A program made the translations under genes and the position numbers. Positions 17,730-26,218 of a DNA stretch of 64,000 bases are shown here, in pieces. The notes under the pieces are model-generated. The model was given only the letters and a program-made list of their open reading frames with translations, made no database searches and had not been told where the DNA came from. This DNA is from Nostoc sp. TCL26-01 (GTDB lineage Bacteria; Cyanobacteriota; Cyanobacteriia; Cyanobacteriales; Nostocaceae). Numbering within the stretch: the first letter of the stretch is position 1; every line of letters starts with the position of its first letter. The stretch is from contig NZ_CP040297.1 of NCBI RefSeq assembly GCF_013393945.1, positions 5,178,001 through 5,242,000 of the forward strand, in the 5' to 3' direction.

Positions 17730-18146
17730 ATGCTGGAACTATCTATAGTAAACCAACAAATAGCGATCGCTGGTCGAGTTTTGCAAGGAGAAACGAACAA
17801 ACACATTGCTGGTGTAATAGTTGCAATTGTGGAGGTGCCAGAAAAATACCAAAATATTTTATCCCTAAAAGCACTGCAATACGGTGGGCAATGGGCAAAA
17901 ATGTCTGAGCGACCTGACCGCAAAATTACTGCTTACGATGGTTATTTTTACTTTACTAATTTACCCCCAGGAGAATATCTACTAGCAGCATCGTTACCTA
18001 ACAGTTCTACGCAATACGCCGAAGTTAGGCAAGAAGTGCAAGTATCTGCTGCTGTTGATGGTCGAATTCCGACAACGCAGGTAGATATTGTATTTTTACC
18101 TACACTTATACCAATGCAAAATTCGGCGTTGCAGAACAGGGGATGA
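17730..18146 (+). CDS. Carboxypeptidase-regulatory-like (prealbumin fold) protein
   Basis: The 138-residue protein contains a beta-sandwich of the carboxypeptidase regulatory-like type: GRVLQGETNKHIAGVIVAIVE, then AYDGYFYFTNLPPGEYLLAAS, the usual transition from a G-x-F strand to the P-PG-Y motif. No signal peptide is seen. Such genes regularly follow the DUF4255 gene in cyanobacterial CIS loci, so it is probably an accessory structural or adaptor part (inference). It is separated by 14 bases from the cap gene and followed by a repeat-rich gap. Confidence 0.75.
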   Translation: MLELSIVNQQIAIAGRVLQGETNKHIAGVIVAIVEVPEKYQNILSLKALQYGGQWAKMSERPDRKITAYDGYFYFTNLPPGEYLLAASLPNSSTQYAEVRQEVQVSAAVDGRIPTTQVDIVFLPTLIPMQNSALQNRG

Positions 18147-18220
18147 AAGGCAAGTAGGGGGGAAATTTTATAACTTGCTAAATCATCCCTCGATCAGCAA
18201 CGCTCAAAATTCAAAATACC

Positions 18221-18382
18221 CTAAGAGGGTGTTGGAAAAGTTTCAGTAGGTATAAAAATGTCATTCTGACTGGAGCGGAGCGTCAGGAAGAATCTAGGTT
18301 TTGTGGCACATACCGAGATGTTTCATTCCGCTACGCTGCATTCAACATGACAAAGAAACAGACTTTTCCAACGTCCTCTAAG
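18221..18382. repeat. MITE-like element with about 20-bp terminal inverted repeats
   Basis: The left end CTAAGAGGGTGTTGGAAAAG (18221-18240) mirrors the right end (18362-18382) with few mismatches. The interior of about 120 bases has no ORF and contains a GCGGAGCG-type REP segment. It sits in the 377-base gap between the prealbumin-like protein and the sheath gene. ATTGACT heptamers follow at about 18420-18456. Confidence 0.8.
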
Positions 18383-18523
18383 AGAAGCAAGCTACAAAAT
18401 TCAAAATGAAGAAATAATGACCATTGACTATTGACTATTGACTATTGACTATTGACCATCCAAGGGTTTATTTGGTTGAGTGCGTAAGTTCTTATTTTTC
18501 AGTTATATTCAGGAGCTAATACC

Positions 18524-19948
18524 ATGCCAACTTATTTTTCTCCAGGTGTTTATGTTGAAGAAATAGCTACCGGTTCTGCCCCAATTGTGGGAGTAGGAAC
18601 TAGTATTGCCGCTTTTATTGGTACGATTAAAGCTAATGCTTGGTCATCAACAAAGTCTGTTGGTATCTCTACAAGTCCAGTGGAGATTGGCGAAGGTAAA
18701 GGTGGCAATCAAAAAAATTATCAATTATTGTCAGGTAATTATCCATTAGTTACTACCGCCGGGACTTATGGCTTTTTTGTTGGGGGTAATCTTGTTAGTT
18801 TAGATGAGACAAATCCTATTACTAATAATGATGCAGATAAATCTGTAACTATCAAATTTAAAGAAGCAATTCCTTCAGGCGAAAAAATTACCGGATATTA
18901 TCAAGTTCAAACATCGGCATCCACAACTGGTGATGATTCTGACATTGCCCAAGCCGGGGAAATCAAACTCATCACCAACTTTAGCGAATTTAAGAAATTC
19001 TTTGGTGATTTTTTACCGCCGACAGGTGATACTCAAGGACAAAATACCTTAGCACACGCGGTTTACGGCTTTTTCCGCAATGGGGGAACTCGTTGTTATG
19101 TGACTTGGATATCGGCAGAAAGTGAGGTTGCTGGTGTGTTAGAGGCGTTGGAGGCTATTGATGAAATTACCATCGTGGCCGCACCAGGAAATTTAGCCTT
19201 GAGAGATGATATCAAAGACCATGCCGAAAAACTAGGCGATCGCATTGCCATTCTCGATAGTCTAGATACCATCGATCTCAGTAGCACTGGAGTTGTCAGT
19301 ACTCTCAAACCCTTCAACTCGACCTATGCAGCTTTGTATTTCCCCTGGATTCAAGTTTTTGACCCTGCTAGTAATAAGAATATTTATGTGCCGCCCAGTG
19401 GTCATATTGCGGGAGTGTATGCACGAGTTGATAGTCAAAGAGGAGTACATAAAGCCCCAGCTAATGAAACTATTTTGGGAGCTTTAGATTTAAAATATCA
19501 TCTCAGCAAAGCCAAACAAGATGGACTCAATCCCGATGGTATTAATGTTATTCGCAAGTTAAACGGGAATATTCGCGTTTGGGGTGCGCGGACTTTGGGT
19601 GGAGATGCCAATATGGAGTTCAAATACGTCAATATCCGCCGACACTTTAGCTATTTACGAGATTCCATTGATAAAGGTACTCAATGGACGGTGTTTGAAC
19701 CCAATACCCCCGAACTTTGGGCAAAAATCCGCCGCAATATCAGTGCTTTTTTAGTAGTCGAGTGGCGCAAAGGTGCATTGTTCGGGACAACACCCCAAGA
19801 AGCTTTTTATGTGAAATGTGATGCTGAAACTAATCCTCCAGAAATTCGGGATTTAGGTCAAGTTGTCACCGAAATCGGACTAGCTGTAGTGAAGCCGGCA
19901 GAGTTTGTCATCTTCCGCCTGAGTCAATGGAGTGGGACGGGAAGTTAG
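18524..19948 (+). CDS. cis2: Contractile sheath protein 1 (Cis2)
   Basis: This 474-residue protein is a phage-tail sheath subunit. It has the N-terminal MPTYFSPGVYVEEIATGSAPI signature (cited as its first part, PTYFSPGVYVEE), the PPSGHIAGVYAR and KAPANE segments, GVRVWGARTL-like RVWGARTLG, and the C-terminal FYVKCDAETNPPE. The sheath contracts to drive the inner tube out. Residues 35-135 form an insert with no counterpart in the second sheath protein, probably an outer domain. AGGAG lies 9 bases before the ATG. Promoter elements may lie in the repeat-filled gap upstream. Confidence 0.96.
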   Translation: MPTYFSPGVYVEEIATGSAPIVGVGTSIAAFIGTIKANAWSSTKSVGISTSPVEIGEGKGGNQKNYQLLSGNYPLVTTAGTYGFFVGGNLVSLDETNPITNNDADKSVTIKFKEAIPSGEKITGYYQVQTSASTTGDDSDIAQAGEIKLITNFSEFKKFFGDFLPPTGDTQGQNTLAHAVYGFFRNGGTRCYVTWISAESEVAGVLEALEAIDEITIVAAPGNLALRDDIKDHAEKLGDRIAILDSLDTIDLSSTGVVSTLKPFNSTYAALYFPWIQVFDPASNKNIYVPPSGHIAGVYARVDSQRGVHKAPANETILGALDLKYHLSKAKQDGLNPDGINVIRKLNGNIRVWGARTLGGDANMEFKYVNIRRHFSYLRDSIDKGTQWTVFEPNTPELWAKIRRNISAFLVVEWRKGALFGTTPQEAFYVKCDAETNPPEIRDLGQVVTEIGLAVVKPAEFVIFRLSQWSGTGS

Positions 19949-20096
19949 TTATTAGGCAATAGGGAATAGGCAATAGGCAATAGGCAATAGTCATTAGTCA
20001 TTAGTCCGATTCTTCACCACTTAGCACTCTCTCACTCTCTCACTCAGCACTCTCTCACTCAGCACTCCCTCACTACTCTCCGACAATTACACTCAA
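19949..20096. repeat. STRR between the two sheath genes
   Basis: CAATAGG heptamers, GTCATTA units and CTCACTCTCT units fill the 148-base gap between the sheath genes. No terminator-like hairpin is seen, so read-through is likely. Confidence 0.88.
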
Positions 20097-21209
20097 ATGT
20101 CTAATTTAGAGCCAAAAATACCAGGTATATCTCTTAACTATGTCGTTCCTACTCCAGAACCTGAGTTACTGACGGGTGTGCCGGTTTTCTTGGGCTTGAC
20201 ATTATCGCCAGAGGAAGGTGAGGAACCAAAAAAACTGTCCTTGGTATCGCATTTTCAACAGTATTTTGGTCAAGCTGAGGGATATTTAGCGGATGCTATC
20301 GCAGGGTTTTTTGCAAATGGAGGTCGTCTTTGTTATGTTATAGCCTTATCTGACAATACTCTGGCATCTTTACAACAAGGTTTAGAGGCTAGCGAAGTTT
20401 TAGAAAATGTCGATTTGGTTTGTGTCCCTGACATCATGCTGGGTGCAGAGGCGCAAATTATCGAGATGCAGCAAGCTATTTTAAAACATTGTGAGCAGAA
20501 AGGCGATCGCTTTGCGATTCTTGATGCTTGGAATATTGCTGATGTGGAAAAACTCAACCAGCAACGTCGAGAACTGGCTAGTCACAACGGCGCATTATAT
20601 GCACCTTGGCTGCAAGTAGAATCCCGTGATGATTATATTCCTCCCTGTGGTCATATTGCTGGTATTTATGCCAGTAGCGATCGCACAATTGGCGTACATA
20701 GCGCACCTGCCAATATCCCTCTGGATGGGGTACTAAATCTCAGTTTTTCTCTCACTTTTACAGAACAAGCACAGCTAAATCCCCAAACCGCCGGGGGAAT
20801 TAATTGTATCCGCAGTTTCCCCGGAAGAGGAATGCGTGTGTGGGGAGTGCGTACCCTCAGTCCCATTACCGAATGGCAATATATCAATGTACGGCGCTTA
20901 TTTCTCACCTTTGGACGCTGGGTAAATCGTAACCTAGCCGACACAGTATTTGAACCCAATGCTTTTCCCTTATGGGTGCGACTGCAAAGAGAATTAAGCG
21001 TTTATTGTGAATCTTTGTGGCGAGAAGGTGCGTTGCAAGGTACTACACCTGACGAGGCATTTTATGTCAAATGTAATGCCCAAACCAACCCCCCAGAAAA
21101 TCGAGAAAGGGGACAGGTAGTAGCAGAAGTTGGTTTAGCTCCCACCATTCCAGGGGAATTTATTCAACTTTTAGTTGTTCAAAGTAGTAGCGGAATTACA
21201 TTGAAATGA
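20097..21209 (+). CDS. Contractile sheath protein 2 (Cis2 paralogue)
   Basis: The 370-residue protein is a shorter sheath homologue. It shares the N-terminal PGISLNYVVPTPEP region, the PPCGHIAGIYASSD and HSAPANIPLDGVLN segments, MRVWGVRTLSP, and the C-terminal FYVKCNAQTNPPE with sheath 1. It lacks the roughly 100-residue insert. Two sheath paralogues are common in CIS loci (for example Pvc2-4); the shorter one often forms the baseplate-proximal layer, which is likely but not shown here. Confidence 0.93.
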   Translation: MSNLEPKIPGISLNYVVPTPEPELLTGVPVFLGLTLSPEEGEEPKKLSLVSHFQQYFGQAEGYLADAIAGFFANGGRLCYVIALSDNTLASLQQGLEASEVLENVDLVCVPDIMLGAEAQIIEMQQAILKHCEQKGDRFAILDAWNIADVEKLNQQRRELASHNGALYAPWLQVESRDDYIPPCGHIAGIYASSDRTIGVHSAPANIPLDGVLNLSFSLTFTEQAQLNPQTAGGINCIRSFPGRGMRVWGVRTLSPITEWQYINVRRLFLTFGRWVNRNLADTVFEPNAFPLWVRLQRELSVYCESLWREGALQGTTPDEAFYVKCNAQTNPPENRERGQVVAEVGLAPTIPGEFIQLLVVQSSSGITLK

Positions 21210-21347
21210 AGGGAATAGGCAATAGGCAATAGGCAATAGGAGGTAGGTATGTGTTGATTTTTAGAGGGTGTTTGTAGGGTGGGCAATGCCCACCAAAATC
21301 ATGAGACTACGTATTGTTAATTCAAATTAATTAGAGGAGGTGCTTTT

Positions 21348-21788
21348 ATGCCGACAATTTCTAATCCCCACGACCCTTATAGTGGTTATAATTTCTGGGT
21401 GGAATGGGATGGTATTGTTCATGCCGGCTTTCGTGAATGTAGCGGGTTGACGGCGACTCGCAAAGCAGGAACTTATCGAGAAGGGACAGATAAAGGATTA
21501 AATCAACGTCAAATTCCCGGACTCAATAGTTATGGCAATATTACCCTCAAAAGAGGAATTACTGATAATAAAGAACTGTGGGAATGGCACAAGAAACTAC
21601 AAAATGGCGAAGCAGATAGACGCAACGTGTCGATTATTTTAGCTGATGACAAAGGAGAAGAAAAAATTCGCTGGAATCTAGAAAATAGCTGGCCAACCAC
21701 TTGGAATGCCCCAAGCTTTAATGCTACCTCAGATGAGGTGGCAATAGAAACTCTGGAACTAGTTCATGAAGGGATCACTATTGGTTAG
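21348..21788 (+). CDS. cis1: Inner tube protein 1 (Cis1, gp19-like)
   Basis: The 146-residue protein is a T4 gp19/Hcp-like tube subunit. It has NPHDPYSGYNFWVEWDG, then the ECSGLTATRKAGTYREGTD beta strand pair, ITLKRGITDN, and the C-terminal DEVAIETLELVHEGITI. Hexamers stack to form the tube that is driven into the target. AGAGGAGG sits 8 bases before the ATG, one of the strongest ribosome binding sites in the locus, as expected for a subunit needed in many copies. Confidence 0.95.
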   Translation: MPTISNPHDPYSGYNFWVEWDGIVHAGFRECSGLTATRKAGTYREGTDKGLNQRQIPGLNSYGNITLKRGITDNKELWEWHKKLQNGEADRRNVSIILADDKGEEKIRWNLENSWPTTWNAPSFNATSDEVAIETLELVHEGITIG

Positions 21789-21794
21789 GAAGTT

Positions 21795-21885
21795 GTAGCA
21801 AAGAGTGCTGAGTAAGGGAGTGAGGGAGTGAAGAATCGGACTATTGACCATTGACCATTGACCATTGACTATTGACCAATGACTA
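21795..21885. repeat. STRR between tube gene and tail-assembly gene
   Basis: GTGCTGAGTAAGGGAGTGAG units and then ATTGACC/ATTGACT heptamers run directly into the first possible ATG of the next gene. Confidence 0.85.
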
Positions 21886-21896
21886 ATAGCAAAATC

Positions 21897-22259
21897 ATGC
21901 AACAAACTGAATTTCCTTTTATCTTACCTCAAGGATATCTCGACGCAGAGGGTAATACTCATTATGAAGGCGTGATGCGTTTGGCAACTGCTTATGATGA
22001 AATTGCGCCTCTGCGAGATCCGAGAGTGCAGAAAAATCCTGGTTATTTGGTGATTATTCTCTTAGCAAGAACCATAGTCAAACTAGGAACATTAGACCAA
22101 ATTAATACCAAAGTAATTGAGGGTTTATTTTCAGGAGATTTAGTCTATTTGCAAGATTTTTATCAAAGGATTAACCAAAATGGTCATAGTCGTTTGCGGG
22201 TAGCTTGTCCTCATTGTGAGGGAGAGTTTGAAGTGGAAACTATTCCTGTGGGGGAGTAG
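21897..22259 (+). CDS. gp41-like tail assembly protein
   Basis: The 120-residue protein begins MQQTEFPFILPQGYLDAEGN and continues GVMRLATAYDEIAPLRDPRV and YLVIILLARTIVKLG, the pattern of T4-gp41-like tail assembly proteins found in CIS loci. It ends with a CPHC pair in a glutamate-rich tail. An in-frame ATG at 21879 lies inside the repeats, so the internal ATG is preferred. The stop at 22257-22259 follows a run of five G residues (22250-22254), and the -1 frame from there is an open DUF6760 reading frame. A frameshifted longer product is proposed in the findings. Confidence 0.82.
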   Translation: MQQTEFPFILPQGYLDAEGNTHYEGVMRLATAYDEIAPLRDPRVQKNPGYLVIILLARTIVKLGTLDQINTKVIEGLFSGDLVYLQDFYQRINQNGHSRLRVACPHCEGEFEVETIPVGE

Positions 22260-22411
22260 TTTGCTACCCCACAGAACGACTGCTGGAGGAGGTAGCTTAC
22301 CTTGCTTATCATTTTCATTGGTCTTACGAACAGATTATGACAATGGAACACCAAGAACGTCAGCAGTGGGTAACACAAGTAGCACAAATTAATCAGCGAC
22401 TTAGTGATTGA
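22250..22411 (+). CDS. DUF6760-like small frame without its own start codon
   Basis: From 22265 the frame reads YPTERLLEEVAYLAYHFHWS, then an EHQERQQWV helix, ending after 48 codons at TGA 22409-22411. This is the small DUF6760 protein usually found beside CIS tube genes. In-frame upstream codons back to the TGA at 22229 contain no ATG, GTG or TTG. The frame is -1 relative to the preceding gene and overlaps its end at a G5 run, so it may be expressed only as a frameshift extension. A non-canonical start is the alternative. Downstream ATG codons fall after the conserved core. Confidence 0.7.
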   Translation, partial: GGVVCYPTERLLEEVAYLAYHFHWSYEQIMTMEHQERQQWVTQVAQINQRLSD

Positions 22412-22557
22412 ATATAGGAATCTGCTTTGATTACTAAACTGATTTGTGTAGTTAGGCAATAGGCAATAGGCAATAGGGTTATGAATATATACTGAATCTT
22501 GTATGCGTCAGCGCAGGCTACGCTAACCAAAATTAAATAGGAGTTCTATAGGAAAAA

Positions 22558-23040
22558 ATGAATCTCAAATTTATTGCTTTAAATGCAGCTTTAGCCGCAG
22601 GTTCTACGGCCAGCTTAGTAGGACATGACCCTTACATGGTTTATAACTTTGCTGTAGAAATTGGCGGAGTTGTGGTTGGTGGTTTTAGTGAAGTTAGTGG
22701 TTTAAGTAGTGAAATTGAGTTGGAATCTTATCAGGAGGGAGGGCTAAATGATTATATTCATAAATTTCCTAAACATACCACCTACCCCAATTTAGTTTTG
22801 AGTCGAGGATTGGTCAATATTGATTTGTTTTATATCTGGTATCAAGCAACTAGTCAAGGACTAATTCAACAGTTAAATGGGACGATTCTCTTACTGAATA
22901 GTCAGCAAATTCCGGTGATGTGGTGGACATTTAAACAAGCATATCCTGTGAAATGGGAAGGGCCACGGTTGAACGCTAATAGCGATGAAATTGCGGTGGA
23001 AAGAATTGAACTAGTACATCAGGGAATTTGTAAGTTATAG
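22558..23040 (+). CDS. Inner tube protein 2 (gp19-like)
   Basis: The 160-residue protein is a second tube-like subunit, with GHDPYMVYNFAVEIGGVVVG, FSEVSGLSSEIELESYQEGG, LVLSRGLVNIDLF and the C-terminal DEIAVERIELVHQGICK. CIS particles usually carry a main tube protein and one or two variants that link tube to baseplate (Cis5-like). Position upstream of the LysM adaptor supports a baseplate-proximal role. TAGGAG lies 14 bases before the ATG. Confidence 0.93.
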   Translation: MNLKFIALNAALAAGSTASLVGHDPYMVYNFAVEIGGVVVGGFSEVSGLSSEIELESYQEGGLNDYIHKFPKHTTYPNLVLSRGLVNIDLFYIWYQATSQGLIQQLNGTILLLNSQQIPVMWWTFKQAYPVKWEGPRLNANSDEIAVERIELVHQGICKL

Positions 23041-23052
23041 GGAATGGGTATT

Positions 23053-24507
23053 ATGGCAAATTTATCTGATTGGCGAGATGCAATTAATGAAGAATTGGTA
23101 CATCGTTTAACTCGTCCCTTACGTCAACCGGGAATGATGCAAATGGGGATGAGTCGGCGGATAATTAATCGATGCGATCGCTTTTTAAATCGGTTACCAT
23201 TGCTAAATCAACAAATGCAGCGTTGGGGTAATACTAATACTCTATCATCGGAGTTGCTGCCGATTGTTTATGCACAGCCAGCGTCTACTGTCTCCCCAGT
23301 CCAAACGACAGCGAATATAATTCAAAGAAAATTAGATTCTTCATCATCTTTACCAATTCAATCAGTTAATAATACTCCCGATTTATCCAGTTCTGATTTT
23401 ACAGATGTAACAACACCGATTAATCAAACTTCTATCTCTTCATCAGCAATTCCTGTAGTTACATCAGCACCTATTACTGAAGAATTACCAATATTTCCCC
23501 CTACTAAATCAGAATTAACTCTCAATCACCCTTCTCAACCAATTAGAGATACACCCTCCATATTCTCATCACCAATTACTGAACAATCGCCAAAATCAGA
23601 AGAAATGGCGTTAACAGAAACAACATTACCAATATCTCCACCTACTAAATCAGAATTAACTCTCAACTACCCTTCTCAACCAATTAGATATACACCTTAT
23701 ATATTCTCATCAGAATTGCCGATAGTTTTGCCGCAACCTATTAGTAAACAGCCAAAACCAGAAGAAATATTATTAACAACTAAATCACAACTCAATCCCA
23801 ATCATCAATTTCCAGCGATTGTCACAATAAAACCTATAACTGAAAAATCGCCACCATCTGATCAGAGATTACCAATTATTCAAGCCAAACTCCAAAATTA
23901 TTCCCCAGCACAGCCATCTCTCCCACTGATCAATGATTTATCTGATCAACAACAAACACAATTAAATAAACATGATTTTGTTAAACCTCTCTCTCTCAAA
24001 AGCGAACAGAACGAGGTCAAAAATCATCAGTTTATTAAACCTATATCCGTGTCAAATAAAGATGAGAAAACAGATACAACAAATACAACCGACTATTTAA
24101 TCTCTATCAAACATGAAAACTTAATTTCTCAAATTTCCCAACGACTTCCCATAGTCACCGCACAACCTCCAACTTCTCAAGTTAATTTAACTAACCACAA
24201 ACAAGATATCTCTCCCCTACCTCTTATTTCTATAAATTCCATAAATAACCAATCCTCAAAACCTCAACCTTTGCCTTTACCTATAGCTAAAAGTAATCAG
24301 AATCAACAACTAAACCTATCAAAACCTAACTCCATCTCAAATACAAATTTATCATCACCCACTCAAACTTTTTCTCCAAGAGAAACTGCAGTTTCACCAA
24401 TTGCCAATTCATCTTCTATTGATATTAACGCTATAGCTAGTCAAGTTGAACGCAAACTGATGCGGCGTTTAGTTATTGAAAGTGAACGTAGAGGTAAAAG
24501 TCGATGA
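23053..24507 (+). CDS. Long Pro/Ser/Gln-rich CIS protein of unknown role
   Basis: About 484 residues. The first 75 residues are helical and basic (LSDWRDAINEELVHRLTRPL) and the last 40 are a charged helix (DINAIASQVERKLMRRLVIE). Between them lies a low-complexity region rich in P, S, Q, T and N with recurring LPIVxAQP and TKSELTLN-x2-PSQPIR motifs, including one near-exact duplication around residues 150-180 and 200-215. No enzymatic motif is visible. ATG 23044 and ATG 23053 are both possible. The stop overlaps the next start (ATGA), so translation is coupled to the LysM adaptor. A flexible linker or tape-measure-like part is conceivable; I do not assign a function. Confidence 0.75.
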   Translation: MANLSDWRDAINEELVHRLTRPLRQPGMMQMGMSRRIINRCDRFLNRLPLLNQQMQRWGNTNTLSSELLPIVYAQPASTVSPVQTTANIIQRKLDSSSSLPIQSVNNTPDLSSSDFTDVTTPINQTSISSSAIPVVTSAPITEELPIFPPTKSELTLNHPSQPIRDTPSIFSSPITEQSPKSEEMALTETTLPISPPTKSELTLNYPSQPIRYTPYIFSSELPIVLPQPISKQPKPEEILLTTKSQLNPNHQFPAIVTIKPITEKSPPSDQRLPIIQAKLQNYSPAQPSLPLINDLSDQQQTQLNKHDFVKPLSLKSEQNEVKNHQFIKPISVSNKDEKTDTTNTTDYLISIKHENLISQISQRLPIVTAQPPTSQVNLTNHKQDISPLPLISINSINNQSSKPQPLPLPIAKSNQNQQLNLSKPNSISNTNLSSPTQTFSPRETAVSPIANSSSIDINAIASQVERKLMRRLVIESERRGKSR

Positions 24508-25157
24508 CATTAGAAAAATTAACTATCAAAGCCGAAAAAAATAACCCAGGAGACTTTGCCGATAAATTTAAAGTTCTTTTTAACCCTAATCAAATAGAAA
24601 TTATCAAAACAGGGTGGTCGATGGAAAAGTATGGCCCTGTTACATCTCAAGCACTAACTCAACTCAACCTGGATTTGTTCTTTGACACTACCTTGATGGG
24701 ATTTCCTCCAGAGAATGTCCAGAAATATACGCGCAAAATTTTTAGTTTGACTCAACCGCGTATCGGTAAAAATCCCAAACGTCCTCCGCGTTGTCAACTG
24801 ATTTGGGGAACTATATCGGGTAAAGATAGCCTTTTATTACCTGATGGTTTTTTAGAAAGCGTCACTAAAAAACTAACTCATTTTCTTGAAGATGGTACAC
24901 CTGTACGAGCTACTTTAAGCTGTAGATTTAAAGAGTGGAAGGAACCGATAAAAAAAGCAAAAATTGCTAATCCAATTGATGATCCTGTCAGAATTGTCAA
25001 AAGAGGAGAAACTTTAAGTAGTATTGCCACTGAAGAATATGGTGATCCTGCTTTGTGGCGTGTCATTGCAGCAGAGAATCACTTAAATAATCCCCGCATT
25101 TTAAATCCAGGAACTGTGTTGACAATTCCACCTTTACGACTAGGGGGTAAATCATGA
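24504..25157 (+). CDS. cis7: Tube-baseplate adaptor with LysM domain (Cis7)
   Basis: The 217-residue protein has the CIS tube-associated N-terminal domain (FKVLFNPNQIEIIKTGWSM, then residues 60-145) and a C-terminal LysM domain (VKRGETLSSIATEEYG, then AENHLNNPRILNPGTVLTIP). It matches Afp7/Pvc7, which joins the tube to the central hub. Start and stop overlap both neighbours by four bases (ATGA at each junction), so the hub genes are translationally coupled. Confidence 0.92.
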   Translation: MTLEKLTIKAEKNNPGDFADKFKVLFNPNQIEIIKTGWSMEKYGPVTSQALTQLNLDLFFDTTLMGFPPENVQKYTRKIFSLTQPRIGKNPKRPPRCQLIWGTISGKDSLLLPDGFLESVTKKLTHFLEDGTPVRATLSCRFKEWKEPIKKAKIANPIDDPVRIVKRGETLSSIATEEYGDPALWRVIAAENHLNNPRILNPGTVLTIPPLRLGGKS

Positions 25158-26218
25158 CAAATGGTGTTGCCTTGTTAAATCCCTATCTGAAAGTTTTGGT
25201 GCAGAATCAACTTTTAAATGTAGAGATAGAAGCTGATTTAATATCGGTTTTAGTCTCCGAAGATGTAGCCGTTCCGGGGATGTTTGAGTTGCGATTAGTT
25301 ACTTGGGACTTAGTAAAACAAGAAATGACATGGGTAGATGACAAAGTATTTGATATTGGGAATGAAGTCGAAATTCAGATGGGATATGAACAAGAACTAA
25401 AAACTATTATGGTGGGGGAAATTACGGGATTAGAACCAGAATATACTCAAGAGACAACACCTGTTTTAGTGGTGCGGGGGCATGATTTACGTCATCGGTT
25501 GTTGCGAGGAACTCAGACAAAATCATTTCTCAAAGTTAAGGATAGTGAGATTGCTAGTCAAATTGCTCGCACTAGAGGACTAACAGCAAAAGTGACTGAT
25601 AGTCAGGTGAAATTAGACTATATTTTACAGCATAATCAAACAGATTGGGAGTTTTTAAATCAGAGAGCTAAACGCATTGGTTATGAAGTGGCAGTGGAGG
25701 GAAAAACCCTCTATTTTCGTCCTCATGCAAATACTCAAGATAAAGTTTTAACTCTCACTTATAGCGAAAATATACAAGAATTTTTACCCCGTTTAAGTAC
25801 TTTGAGTCAGGTGCAAGAATTGACAGTGAAAGGTTGGAGTCCTCAACAAAAAAAAGAAGTATTAGGAAAAGCAGGGATAGGAAAAGAAGGTGGGACAATG
25901 GGAGGTAAAGTTTCTGGAACAAAGGCTGTCAAAAAAGCATTTGGTAATGCTAATCAAACAATAGTCAATCAACCTATATCAAGTCAAGCAGAAGCCGATC
26001 GCATGGCGTTAGGACAGTTTCAAGAAATAGCGATCGCCTACATTACTGGTGAAGGTAGTTGTCAAGGTAATCCCCATATTCGCGCTGGGCAAGTCATAGA
26101 AGTTTTGGGACTAGGTAAAAGGTTTAGTGGTCTATATTATATCATGACTACGGAACATTATTATTCACGAGAACAGGGTTATCAAACTTCGTTTACTGTT
26201 AGGAGAAATGCTACATGA
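25154..26218 (+). CDS. cis8: Baseplate hub protein (Cis8, VgrG/gpD-like)
   Basis: The 354-residue protein matches the phage late-control D / gp27-like part of VgrG. The hub beta barrels show as VSEDVAVPGMFELRLV, then GYEQELKTIMVGEITGLEPEY, VRGHDLRHRLLRGTQTKSF and QHNQTDWEFLNQRAKRIGYE. In this locus the hub and the spike are separate proteins; the spike is the next gene, overlapping by four bases. Confidence 0.93.
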   Translation: MTNGVALLNPYLKVLVQNQLLNVEIEADLISVLVSEDVAVPGMFELRLVTWDLVKQEMTWVDDKVFDIGNEVEIQMGYEQELKTIMVGEITGLEPEYTQETTPVLVVRGHDLRHRLLRGTQTKSFLKVKDSEIASQIARTRGLTAKVTDSQVKLDYILQHNQTDWEFLNQRAKRIGYEVAVEGKTLYFRPHANTQDKVLTLTYSENIQEFLPRLSTLSQVQELTVKGWSPQQKKEVLGKAGIGKEGGTMGGKVSGTKAVKKAFGNANQTIVNQPISSQAEADRMALGQFQEIAIAYITGEGSCQGNPHIRAGQVIEVLGLGKRFSGLYYIMTTEHYYSREQGYQTSFTVRRNAT

